13,485 bases of DNA from NCBI GenBank assembly GCA_045658985.1, contig JAZOWC010000018.1, positions 1-13,485 on the forward strand, read 5' to 3'. Shown piece after piece: positions 1 to 6,564 of this stretch; position 1 is the first letter of the stretch; each line of letters begins with the position of its first letter. This stretch comes from RGIG3513 sp045658985. Lineage in GTDB: Bacteria > Bacillota > Clostridia > Oscillospirales > Butyricicoccaceae. A model generated the notes under the pieces. It was given only the letters and a program-made list of their open reading frames with translations, was not told the DNA's origin and did not search any database. The translations under genes were made by a program, and so were the position numbers.

Positions 1-21
1 CGCTTGGCCTCCGACTTCGCG

Positions 22-49
22 GCCACGCGCTTTAGCAGGTTAAAGAAAT
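22..49 (+). repeat. Left inverted terminal repeat
   Basis: This 28-nt block matches the reverse complement of 13443-13470 at 26 of 28 positions; the only differences are CA versus TG at 36-37. Outside it the similarity continues weakly: TTCGCG at 16-21 is matched near the right end after a 2-nt indel. Matching inverted repeats next to both ends, together with a protein-primed polymerase, are what is expected of a linear genome replicated from terminal-protein-capped ends. The first 21 nt do not match the right end well, so the true terminus may not be exactly base 1. Confidence 0.8.
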
Positions 50-52
50 GTC

Positions 53-80
53 TTGACAATGGTTACAAATATGTTACAAT
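53..80 (+). promoter_or_regulatory. Strong rightward (late operon) promoter
   Basis: A perfect -35 TTGACA (53-58) is followed after 16 nt by TACAAT (75-80), which carries a TG extension (TGT TACAAT, 72-80). Transcription should start near 87-89, only about 40 nt inside the inverted repeat. No other convincing rightward promoter was seen, so this one probably reads the whole structural and lysis operon to 8338. Confidence 0.8.
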
Positions 81-87
81 AGTATAA

Positions 88-156
88 AGGGCCGCAGGGC
101 AAGCCCAACGTCTTTGCGACGGCCCACCCGCTCGGGCGGCGGACATATGCGGCCCT
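88..156 (+). ncRNA. Structured leader RNA, packaging RNA (pRNA) candidate
   Basis: Bases 88-96 pair perfectly with 148-156 (9 bp, GGGCCGCA against TGCGGCCC plus an A-T pair), closing a domain that begins at the predicted transcription start. Inside are hairpin CGTC 109-112 / GACG 118-121 with a 5-nt loop, extendable by GGGC 97-100 / GCCC 122-125, and hairpin CCGC 128-131 / GCGG 136-139 with a 4-nt loop. The result is a three-way-junction-like fold. No T-run follows, so it is not an ordinary terminator. phi29-type packaging ATPases work with a branched pRNA encoded near a genome end, and one is encoded here at 11983-12996. That role is inference: the element is shorter than phi29 pRNA, lies in the 5' UTR of the late mRNA, and I found no clear pair of complementary loops. 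An mRNA-stability or leader-control element is the alternative. A competing pairing, GCCGC 91-95 with GCGGC 136-140, is possible. Confidence 0.4.
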
Positions 157-185
157 GTTGGAAAATCTGTTGGAGGTGTTGAAAA

Positions 186-398
186 GTGGACGCCGGAGCT
201 TTTACGACCATTATCTCTAATCTCGGGTTTCCAATCGCCTGCGTAATTGCCATGTTCTATATGTGGAACAAGGAGCGGGAGGATCACAAAGCCGAGATGA
301 AAGAGGTCACGCAGGCCGTGACGAACAACACAATCGCGGTGAATAGTCTTGTCGAATCTCTCAAGACGGCCGGGGGTGTTGGAAAGCATGAAAACTAA
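186..398 (+). CDS. Putative holin, BhlA/UviB-like single-span membrane protein
   Basis: A 70-residue protein with a short polar N-terminus, one hydrophobic segment at about residues 7-27 (containing GFPIACVIAMFYMW), then a charged, helix-forming tail rich in Lys and Glu. This matches the BhlA/UviB holin-like family, in which a single N-terminal membrane helix precedes a cytoplasmic coiled region. The start is GTG at 186, chosen because GGAGGTG (172-178) lies 7-8 nt upstream and no ATG is available. It is the first gene behind the late promoter, and its last 11 nt overlap the next gene, which encodes a cell-wall-binding domain; the pairing supports a lysis role. In phi29 the holin gene lies much later in the late operon, so this promoter-proximal position is unusual. 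Another small membrane protein cannot be excluded. Confidence 0.6.
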   Translation: MDAGAFTTIISNLGFPIACVIAMFYMWNKEREDHKAEMKEVTQAVTNNTIAVNSLVESLKTAGGVGKHEN

Positions 399-618
399 TC
401 AGCAGATCGCAATCGAAGTGATTGCCGGCCAATGGGGAACCGGTGAAGAACGCAAGCAGCGTCTTGCGGCCGCCGGATATGAATACAAAAGTGTTCAAAG
501 CATTGTCAACGCCCTCATGTCCGGACAGGAATTAGAGATGGAAAAGCCTGCAGGCAAGTTTCGGAAAATCACGCTTGACCTGTCAAAATATGATGGACTG
601 GAGGTTTACTTGAAATGA
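388..618 (+). CDS. Stand-alone Cpl-7-type (CW_7) cell-wall-binding domain protein
   Basis: A 76-residue protein. Residues about 4-43 read as one CW_7 repeat, the choline-independent wall-binding module of the Cpl-7 lysozyme: Ile-Ala-x-Glu-Val-Ile near the start, then GQWGTGEERKQRL and AAGYEYKSVQSIVNAL, the usual order of G-x-W-G-x-G-x-E-R, A-G-Y and V-N-x-L. Residues about 45-76 (with KFRKITLDLSKYDGLEVYL) are not recognised. No catalytic domain is present, whereas CW_7 modules are normally appended to lysozymes or amidases. ATG 388 was preferred to an in-frame TTG at 349 because GGGGGTG precedes it at 372-378 and residues before it do not belong to the domain. It overlaps the holin-like gene by 11 nt and its stop overlaps the next start (ATGA). 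A non-covalent partner for the lysozyme at 4943-5650, or a virion wall-docking protein, are both possible. Confidence 0.75.
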   Translation: MKTNQQIAIEVIAGQWGTGEERKQRLAAAGYEYKSVQSIVNALMSGQELEMEKPAGKFRKITLDLSKYDGLEVYLK

Positions 619-941
619 AAATTTCCGAACGTGTAGCACTCATTCGAGCCGGTTATACCCGCGCTGACATTGAAGCTATGATTGCGGAAGAGGCAGCCCC
701 CGCGCCGGAGCCGGAGGAACAGCCGGAACCGGACACCACCGAAAGCCAGGAACCGACGCCGCAGCCGGCAGCCGCTCCCGAATGGGCGGCAGCTCTCCAG
801 CAGAGCATCGGACAGCTTACGCAGGCCGTCCAAATGCAGAATCTGCGAAATCTTGAGCAGCCGGAGCAGGTTGACAGCGCCAGCGCGGCCGATAAAGTTC
901 TTGGTGAATTTTTGAACGGAGGGAGGAAATCTAATGGATGA
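615..941 (+). CDS. Putative capsid scaffolding protein
   Basis: A 108-residue protein with an N-terminal helix (ERVALIRAGYTRADIEAMI), an acidic Pro/Glu-rich linker (residues about 24-55), and a predicted amphipathic helix (AALQQSIGQLTQAVQMQNLR), ending in a short basic tail. Small, acidic, largely helical proteins encoded just upstream of the capsid gene act as scaffolds in phi29-like phages (gp7 is 98 residues), and gut phages commonly carry a protein with this same opening in this place. The start at 615 has GGAGGT at 600-605 and overlaps the preceding stop (ATGA); the end overlaps the next gene by 8 nt. Unlike phi29, a fibre-like gene separates it from the capsid gene. Assignment rests on size, composition and position, not on a catalytic motif. 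Confidence 0.5.
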   Translation: MKISERVALIRAGYTRADIEAMIAEEAAPAPEPEEQPEPDTTESQEPTPQPAAAPEWAAALQQSIGQLTQAVQMQNLRNLEQPEQVDSASAADKVLGEFLNGGRKSNG

Positions 942-1980
942 AAAAGAAAAAGAGCTTGAGCCTATAGACGAAAAAGAGCTTGAGCCTATTGAAAAGCCGG
1001 GCAGCATGTTAAAAGCTCTCATGCTGCAAGGATTAGGACTTTCAAAGTTGGTTCCCGTGAATTTGACGAAATATGTTTCGATCGCGGCAAAAACCGGAAA
1101 GATGTTTGCGGCGGCAGCAAGCGGCGGCACAATAACTGAATACTCTGTCGGGGCGGATTTTATTAGTAAAGCCGTTGCCTCATTTCTTCCGTCGCAAATT
1201 GGCACTCCGACCGCAGAAAATCCGATAACTATTACTGGTTATACCGGCGCAAATTTGTTTGTTTTCGGCAAAAATCTATTCGATATTAACAACAGAAACG
1301 GCGTGGCCGGTGGTTACTTTAGCTCGGGTAAAATACAAACACAGACAGGGCGAGTTATTTATTATGTGAAATGTAGTCCTAACACTACTTACACAGTTCA
1401 AAAAATTCGTCAAGTTTCAAATGATAGGTTTAGTGTTGCTTGGACAAAAATACAGCCGGCCTCCGGGGTTGATATTTTTGGGCAATTAGACGCTCCGAAT
1501 AATGGGACTGTCGGAACAAAATCTTCCCTTACTATAACCACCGGCGCCGACGCCGCATATTTAGCGGTTTGGCTTTCGTGGCAAGTGTCAACTGCCGCTA
1601 CAATCAATGCGGAGCGCGCCACGTTCCAAATTGAGGTTGGAAGCTCGGCCACTGATTATGCGTCTTTTGTCGGTACTACCTATGTTGAAGATTGGACAGC
1701 CGACGCCGGAACCGTTTTCGGGGGTTCTATTGACTTTGTTTCCGGACTTCTTATATCCGAGTGGGATGAAATTGCCAGCTACGCCGGCGAAGATTTACCG
1801 GGGCCGTGGTATAGCTCCATAGACGGTTACAATGAAAGTGGCACACCGACGACCGGGGCGCAGGTTGTTTATAAACTTGCGGAGCCGGTTGAGTATGAAC
1901 TTGATCCGCAGATTGTCAATTTCAACGTCGGGGAAAATACGATATATTCAGACGTCGGCCCCGTAGACATCATTTATTAA
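934..1980 (+). CDS. Fibre-like surface protein, possible head fibre
   Basis: 348 residues. The N-terminus holds two copies of an 8-residue charged unit (EKELEPID / EKELEPIE), then a helical, Ala-rich part to about residue 85. From about 88 onward it resembles modules common in phage minor structural and fibre proteins: IGTPTAENPITI followed by GKNLFD, a beta-rich middle, and a C-terminal end with AQVVYKLAEPVEYEL and GENTIYSDVG. Such modules usually bind carbohydrate or form spikes. It lies between the scaffold-like and capsid genes, where a phi29-type phage could encode a head fibre (phi29 gp8.5 follows the capsid gene). Codons are visibly richer in A/T, especially at third positions, than in the capsid gene, suggesting acquisition from another phage. 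ATG 934 has GGGAGG at 921-926. A receptor-binding tail role is an alternative. Confidence 0.5.
   Translation: MDEKEKELEPIDEKELEPIEKPGSMLKALMLQGLGLSKLVPVNLTKYVSIAAKTGKMFAAAASGGTITEYSVGADFISKAVASFLPSQIGTPTAENPITITGYTGANLFVFGKNLFDINNRNGVAGGYFSSGKIQTQTGRVIYYVKCSPNTTYTVQKIRQVSNDRFSVAWTKIQPASGVDIFGQLDAPNNGTVGTKSSLTITTGADAAYLAVWLSWQVSTAATINAERATFQIEVGSSATDYASFVGTTYVEDWTADAGTVFGGSIDFVSGLLISEWDEIASYAGEDLPGPWYSSIDGYNESGTPTTGAQVVYKLAEPVEYELDPQIVNFNVGENTIYSDVGPVDIIY
946..989 (+). repeat. 24-bp-period tandem direct repeat within the fibre-like gene
   Basis: A 20-nt segment at 946-965 recurs exactly at 970-989. The 24-nt period keeps the reading frame and encodes EKELEPID then EKELEPIE. This looks like a recent in-frame slippage duplication. 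Confidence 0.9.
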
Positions 1981-1997
1981 ATAGGAGGTAATGTAAA

Positions 1998-3176
1998 ATG
2001 AGTGTTAATACCATGTCCTTTGAGCAGGCAGCAACCGTCTTGACCGCTCTTGTCGAGCAGGCAACCGGCCAGACCGGCCTCACCGCAACCAGCCTTGCCG
2101 ATTATATCAGCATCGGCCAGAAAGCCCTTAACGTGGGTTATGATCCCCTTGCCATCGGTATATCGCAGATGGTCTCCCGCACCATCTTCTCCTATCGTCC
2201 GTACAGCTCCAAGCTGTCCATTCTCCGGCGCGACGATGATGAATATGGCGCCATCGTCCGCAAGATCAGTTCTATTTTCCAGGCATACGGCGACGATCCG
2301 ACCTATGAGTTAGTGGACGGCACCGACTACTCCCCCTATACCGTGAGAAAGCCGCAGCTGTGGCAGGCCAACTTCTACGGCTACGACGTTTGGATGGACA
2401 TGATCTCAATCACCCGGCAGCAGCTCAAGAACGCTGTCCAGAACCCGGCCGAAATGGCCCGTCTGATGGATCTTGTTCTCGGTACCAAGGCCAATGAAAT
2501 GGAGCTGGGCCGCGAGACTTTTGAACGGGCTACTCTGGCCAATCTCATCGGCGCGCTGCAGGCGATGGGTAATACGGATCAGCACCGCCACCTGCTGACC
2601 GAGTATAACACTGAAACCGGCTTTTCCCTCACCGCAACCACGGTAAAGCAGCCGGCCTATTATTCCGATTTCATCAAATGGGCGTATGCTAAGATCGCGC
2701 AGGTCTCCGACCTGTTCACCGAGTACAATCGCGTGTTCCACCTCAACCCGACCAGCGGCGACATTCTGCGCCACACTCCGAAAGCGGATCAGAGGATTTT
2801 CGTCTACAACGAAAACCTGCACGATATCGGCGCCCGTGTTCTCGCGGACACGTTCAACAGCTCCATGGTATCCGAGCAGGTGCCGTACACGGCGTCTCTT
2901 AACTTCTTCCAGAGCATTTCAACTCCGAACGCTGTCAGCGTGACGCCTGCCTATATCGACAGCGACGGCGCACAGGTGACCGCCAGCAACCAGAGCGTGA
3001 CCGACATTTTCGCCGTGGTCTGCGACCGTGACGCGCTCGGCACCAACTACCACGACCAGAGCGTTGACACCACCCCGTACAACCCGATGGGTAAGTTCTA
3101 CAATCTTTTCTATCACGAGGCGAGGCGCTACTGGGTGGACGTTACCGAGTCGGCCGTCCTGTTTACCCTTGATTAA
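1998..3176 (+). CDS. Major capsid protein, phi29 gp8-like (HK97 fold)
   Basis: 392 residues forming the head shell. The sequence has the character of phi29-type capsid proteins: an N-terminal helix region with SLADYISIGQKAL, then RTIFSYRPYSSKL, a DDDEYGAIVRKIS stretch, DFIKWAYAKIA in the middle, IFVYNENLHDIGARVLA, and a C-terminal part with YNPMGKFYNLFYHEA. Length is close to phi29 gp8 (448) minus an Ig-like C-terminal domain, which I do not see. AGGAGGT at 1983-1989, 8 nt before ATG 1998, is among the best ribosome sites in the window, fitting a protein needed in hundreds of copies. A hairpin terminator follows at 3217-3244, so much of the late mRNA may end here. Family membership is judged from pattern and context. 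Confidence 0.85.
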   Translation: MSVNTMSFEQAATVLTALVEQATGQTGLTATSLADYISIGQKALNVGYDPLAIGISQMVSRTIFSYRPYSSKLSILRRDDDEYGAIVRKISSIFQAYGDDPTYELVDGTDYSPYTVRKPQLWQANFYGYDVWMDMISITRQQLKNAVQNPAEMARLMDLVLGTKANEMELGRETFERATLANLIGALQAMGNTDQHRHLLTEYNTETGFSLTATTVKQPAYYSDFIKWAYAKIAQVSDLFTEYNRVFHLNPTSGDILRHTPKADQRIFVYNENLHDIGARVLADTFNSSMVSEQVPYTASLNFFQSISTPNAVSVTPAYIDSDGAQVTASNQSVTDIFAVVCDRDALGTNYHDQSVDTTPYNPMGKFYNLFYHEARRYWVDVTESAVLFTLD

Positions 3177-3216
3177 CCTCTTCACCTTTTTTCACTCCCC
3201 TTTCTCCCTTGCCACC

Positions 3217-3244
3217 GGGGGCCGGTACTCCGGCCCCCATTTTT
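3217..3244 (+). terminator. Hairpin terminator after the capsid gene
   Basis: GGGGGCCGG (3217-3225) pairs with CCGGCCCCC (3230-3238) over a 4-nt TACT loop, followed by ATTTTT. It stands 40 nt after the capsid stop and 20 nt before the tail gene. No promoter fits between it and 3265, so the tail genes must depend on read-through. It would enrich capsid mRNA over downstream mRNA, or protect its 3' end. Confidence 0.8.
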
Positions 3245-3264
3245 AACGAAAGGAGGCAACCAAT

Positions 3265-4467
3265 ATGGCTATATCCGTGGCGCTGCTGGAATTTGAAAAG
3301 TACAAGAACAGCACCGCCCGCCCTCTCTACTGGACGCAGGACAATATCTTTACCGGAGAGATAAAAGGCGACTTCTCTCCCATGGCCTTAGAAATGCTCT
3401 TTGCCTTTGAAGATCCCGCTCAGATGCCGAAGTATAACTATGCATATGCCTATCCGTTTACGCGGTATTACTTCATAACAGCATGGACTTACGTGGGCGG
3501 CCAATGGGTGGCAAACATGACGGTTGACGTTTTGGCCACGTTCCGTGATGAGATAAAAGAGCAGACACAGTATATACTACGGTCTGAAAGTCTCATAGAC
3601 GATGAGATTATAGACACAACATACATGCAGCGGGGCGCCGCCACTCATGCCTACCGCAGCACGCCGGCCAGTGACTTCTGGGGCAGCACCCTTGATTCCG
3701 GTACCGTAGTGATCGGCACGGTTTCGGCGTCAAACAACAATGTGGGCGCAGTAACCTACTACGCTATGACTTACTCGACTTTCAACCAGTTTATGAGGAG
3801 AATGCTGTCCAATATAGACTGGATGGGGATTGACAGTGATGAAATATCCGAAGAGCTACAGAAAGCCCTTATAAATCCGGTGCAGTATATTGTCTCGTGC
3901 GTCTGGCTACCGATCCCGCTCTCCGATCACAACGGCGTGTATACAACGTCTGTTGCTCTCGGTTGGTGGTCGTTTACTTTGACTTCCAATGCCGTGAGAT
4001 TGAGCAACCCCGCGAACGTGTACAGAAAGACCGTATATGTGGACTTGCCAAAGCACCCAAAATCCGGTACGCTGGGCTACAATTTCCTGCGCTTCTCACC
4101 CTTTACCCGGTACAAGCTGAAGTTCCTGCCGTTTGGTGTTTTCGAGATTGACACCGCAGAGGTGTACAACTCGGAGCAACTTGCCCTCACCGTCACCATG
4201 AACCCCATGACCGGCGACGCTGTGTTGGATGTCAGCGCCGGCGACAGCGGCTCTTTTGCTCACTCGATCCTCACGACGGAGGCCAGCGTCGGCGTAACGA
4301 TTCCGACCGGCCAGATTGCGGCGAATATTGGTAACTACAAGGAGGCTTTGACGGCCGGCCTTGTGGCCGGCGCCGGAGACCTTATAAATGCGCTCGGATC
4401 GAATCAAAAGGCAGGCGGGACTACGGTAAATGAGCGAGGATTTTCACATTCCAGCGGGTCATTTTAA
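3265..4467 (+). CDS. Tail knob / distal tube protein, phi29 gp9-like, N-terminal part
   Basis: 400 residues. The start resembles phi29-family gp9 tail-tube proteins: YAYAYPFTRYYFITAW at about 59-74, then DVLATFRDEI and YILRSESLIDDEIIDTTY (about 103-120), a run typical of the family. A beta-rich body follows (VDLPKHPKSG, LRFSPFTRYKLKFLPFG), ending in a Gly/Ala-rich hydrophobic region (IAANIGNYKEALTAGLVAG) like the membrane-active loop segment that plugs the phi29 knob. phi29 gp9 is 599 residues; here the protein stops in or near that loop, and the missing C-terminal beta part is encoded by the next gene. Start ATG 3265 has AGGAGG at 3251-3256. It should form the distal tail tube that opens the host membrane for DNA entry. 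Confidence 0.85.
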   Translation: MAISVALLEFEKYKNSTARPLYWTQDNIFTGEIKGDFSPMALEMLFAFEDPAQMPKYNYAYAYPFTRYYFITAWTYVGGQWVANMTVDVLATFRDEIKEQTQYILRSESLIDDEIIDTTYMQRGAATHAYRSTPASDFWGSTLDSGTVVIGTVSASNNNVGAVTYYAMTYSTFNQFMRRMLSNIDWMGIDSDEISEELQKALINPVQYIVSCVWLPIPLSDHNGVYTTSVALGWWSFTLTSNAVRLSNPANVYRKTVYVDLPKHPKSGTLGYNFLRFSPFTRYKLKFLPFGVFEIDTAEVYNSEQLALTVTMNPMTGDAVLDVSAGDSGSFAHSILTTEASVGVTIPTGQIAANIGNYKEALTAGLVAGAGDLINALGSNQKAGGTTVNERGFSHSSGSF

Positions 4468-4478
4468 GGGGTGATTGT

Positions 4479-4943
4479 ATGGCTTTTTTAATTGACAATC
4501 TAAAGGCAGGAGCTGCTTGGGCGGGCGACAAACTCGAACAGGGCGTGACATGGGTTGGCGATAAGGTGAAAAGCGGCGCCCGAAGTCTTTTGAATGACGG
4601 CGCAGACGCACTCGTCGATTTAATCTCCGCCGTTGATGAGGTCATGCCGAGCATGCTCCCCACCGTGGCGGCCTGCCTTGCCACGCTGTCCTATCGTGGC
4701 AGCCAGGGAAACTTTGCTACCGTTTCTTACCCGGTTGTATTGACGGCCACCTTTCTGGACATCTCCGGCACCAATCCGCGAAAATTCGGTTATCCGTGCT
4801 GCAAGAGCAGGCCAATTGGAGACCTTAGCGGCTTTTGTCTCACGCAGCACGCTCAGTTTCATATCAGCGGGACAGTAATAGAAGAAGAGGCGCTTGAGGC
4901 TCTTTTCAATGCCGGCGTCATTCTGGATTGGAGCGGTAGCTAA
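4479..4943 (+). CDS. Tail knob C-terminal part as a separate protein (gp9-like, split)
   Basis: 154 residues. The N-terminal 60 residues are helical and hydrophobic with an 11-residue imperfect repeat (AWAGDKLEQGV / TWVGDKVKSGA). From about residue 65 the protein matches the C-terminal end of phi29-like tail knob proteins: a beta strand (VVLTATFLD), then RKFGYPCCKSRPIGDLSGF, AQFHISGT and a final EEEALEALFNAGVILDWS. It follows the N-terminal part after 11 nt in a different frame, with its own ribosome site (AAGGGGTGA, 4466-4474) and an ATG. That, plus the intact reading frames on both sides, argues for a real two-gene arrangement rather than a sequencing error. The two products probably assemble together in the tail knob. 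Its stop overlaps the next start (TAATG). Confidence 0.7.
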   Translation: MAFLIDNLKAGAAWAGDKLEQGVTWVGDKVKSGARSLLNDGADALVDLISAVDEVMPSMLPTVAACLATLSYRGSQGNFATVSYPVVLTATFLDISGTNPRKFGYPCCKSRPIGDLSGFCLTQHAQFHISGTVIEEEALEALFNAGVILDWSGS

Positions 4944-5650
4944 TGGCCTATTACTGCAAGCCAGCCGGAGGCTATTCTGCCGGCAGCACAGAGGGAACCG
5001 CTAACATTTGGCAGATGCACTACGCACTGGACAGCGCCGGCTACACGATTGAGGCCCAATGTGGCGTCATTGGGAACAGCATGGCAGAGGGCGGCTTGAA
5101 TCCGTGGCGTTGGCAAAGCGATACTGTCAATTACGGCGCCGGCTACGGTCTCTTTCAATTTACCCCGGCCAACGGATATATCGGCCCAATGTCGTGGGTA
5201 ACCGGCTACGGCCCAAACCTGTCCGTTACGCAGGTCTCCGGCGGCCTTGTCACCGACGGCGACGCGCAGATGTACTGTCTTATCAATGACAGCTTGAGTA
5301 AGTGGGTTTCATATTGTTGGCGTGACTATTGGGGCATAGGAGACTACCCGGCACTCTGGGCGCTGCGAACCTCTATTCTAAATACTTGGGGAAACGGCAG
5401 CACTCTGACGCAATCGCAGTTTAAGAATATTAACGATATTCAGAGCGCAACCTTTGCCTTTATGGCGTGCTATGAAGGCCAACTTTATCCCGGGGATTTT
5501 AGCACAAGAGTTAATTATGCCAACACGGTATATTCGATCCTTACCGGCTCTCCGCCGCCCGATCCCCCGCCAGATCCCCCTATCCCCCCGACGCCGGGGA
5601 GAACTCTTCCGATATGGCTCCTATTCAAAATAAAGGAGGCGAATAAATGA
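4943..5650 (+). CDS. Tail-associated lysozyme, phi29 gp13 N-domain-like
   Basis: 235 residues. Residues about 22-195 match the phage tail lysozyme domain: IWQMHYALDSAGYTIEAQCGVIGNSMAEGG, where E49 aligns with the catalytic Glu of phi29 gp13, then LNPWRWQ and GYGLFQFTPANGYIG. It should cut peptidoglycan glycan strands from the tail tip during entry. phi29 gp13 has a second, metal-dependent endopeptidase domain; this protein does not. Instead it ends in a proline-rich linker (about 203-219) and a short hydrophobic tail (LPIWLLFKIKEANK) that may anchor it to the knob. No separate endolysin was found in the window, so this enzyme might also serve in lysis. ATG 4943 overlaps the preceding TAA and has GGAG nearby; the stop overlaps the connector start. 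Confidence 0.8.
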   Translation: MAYYCKPAGGYSAGSTEGTANIWQMHYALDSAGYTIEAQCGVIGNSMAEGGLNPWRWQSDTVNYGAGYGLFQFTPANGYIGPMSWVTGYGPNLSVTQVSGGLVTDGDAQMYCLINDSLSKWVSYCWRDYWGIGDYPALWALRTSILNTWGNGSTLTQSQFKNINDIQSATFAFMACYEGQLYPGDFSTRVNYANTVYSILTGSPPPDPPPDPPIPPTPGRTLPIWLLFKIKEANK

Positions 5651-6564
5651 TGGATGTTCCTATTACATACAGACCAATGAATTTGGCAACGGCAAGCCGC
5701 AGTCCGACCAACATCAATTTACTGGATAACACGACAGCGGCCTTTTACAGCCGCTATCTGATGAAAAGAGCCATGGCGGCCGTCAAGCTGACGATTCCAA
5801 AAACATGGTCCATGAACTATGTAAAATATACCCTCTTCTGCTGGGGATTTGGCGCTGTCCTCGATTACCCCGGCCTCGGCGCCATTTTCCAAGGTGGCAC
5901 CGTGAGCGGCCGCGATTTGTATTATCAGCCCAAACGTTTTATGCTCGTAAACCCTGTGCTGCAAAGCAAAGAGTATGAAATTGGCCGGGGCTGCGCCCTT
6001 GTGAAGCTGCAGCCGGACTTCTGCGGGATCATGGACATTGTAACCATGTTTGCCAACCGGCTCGCCCTTGCCTATGAAGCGTGGAATATGAACACGCAGA
6101 ACTCCAAACTGGCCTATGTCGGATTCTTCGAGAATAAGGCGGCGGCAAACACTTTTAAGGCGCTGTTCGATGAGATTCAAGCCGGCAACCCCGCAGCCGT
6201 CGTGGGCCGGGGTCTCTACGATGACCAAGGCAAGCCTCGATGGGGGTCATTTACACAAGACCTGCGAGCAAACTATATCGCGCCGGATATCTCCGACGAT
6301 ATCCGCAATTTGCTCAATGAGTTTGATTCCTTTGTCGGCATACCAAACAACCCCGACTTTGGCAAGCGCGAGCGCAGCGTGGTTGATGAGGTGAACGCAA
6401 ACAACATCGAGACCGACACGCTGCTGGATCAGATGATTTCCACGCTAAACGAGGGGTTTGAACAGGCCAACGAAATGTTTGGCACGATCCTCCCGCTGCA
6501 GCTCAAGGCCGAAAAGCGGTACAACATGGAGGACGAAAAGGAGGCGCCGGCTGATGAAAATTAG
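5647..6564 (+). CDS. Upper collar / connector (portal) protein, phi29 gp10-like
   Basis: 305 residues, nearly the length of phi29 gp10 (309). It should form the dodecameric portal through which DNA enters and leaves the head. Seen are the early helical RYLMKRAMAAVKL and SMNYVKYTLFCWGFGAVLD, the central GCALVKLQPDFCGIMDIVTMFANRLALAYEAWN, an AYVGFFENKAAANTFKALFDEI helix, and a polar, acidic C-terminus, in the same order as connector proteins of this family. AAAGGAGG at 5632-5639 precedes ATG 5647; a second in-frame ATG at 5650 is also possible. It overlaps the lysozyme stop by 4 nt and the lower collar gene by 11 nt. In phi29 the order is tail knob, connector, lower collar; here the lysozyme lies between knob and connector. 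Confidence 0.85.
   Translation: MMDVPITYRPMNLATASRSPTNINLLDNTTAAFYSRYLMKRAMAAVKLTIPKTWSMNYVKYTLFCWGFGAVLDYPGLGAIFQGGTVSGRDLYYQPKRFMLVNPVLQSKEYEIGRGCALVKLQPDFCGIMDIVTMFANRLALAYEAWNMNTQNSKLAYVGFFENKAAANTFKALFDEIQAGNPAAVVGRGLYDDQGKPRWGSFTQDLRANYIAPDISDDIRNLLNEFDSFVGIPNNPDFGKRERSVVDEVNANNIETDTLLDQMISTLNEGFEQANEMFGTILPLQLKAEKRYNMEDEKEAPADEN

Noticed and set aside
606..1205. Minus-strand 199-residue open frame over the scaffold and fibre-like genes
   Set aside because: Lies antisense to two genes with good ribosome sites and family-like sequence; low-complexity Ser/Phe/Arg composition is that of a shadow of the opposite strand.
1913..1945. Possible internal promoter before the capsid gene (TTGTCA then TACGAT)
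   Set aside because: Spacing is 19 nt and both hexamers are weak; not supported enough to annotate.
4460..4485. Frameshift error joining the two tail-knob parts
   Set aside because: The stop, the ribosome site and the ATG of the second gene are all well formed, and an 11-nt gap rather than an overlapping frame is present.
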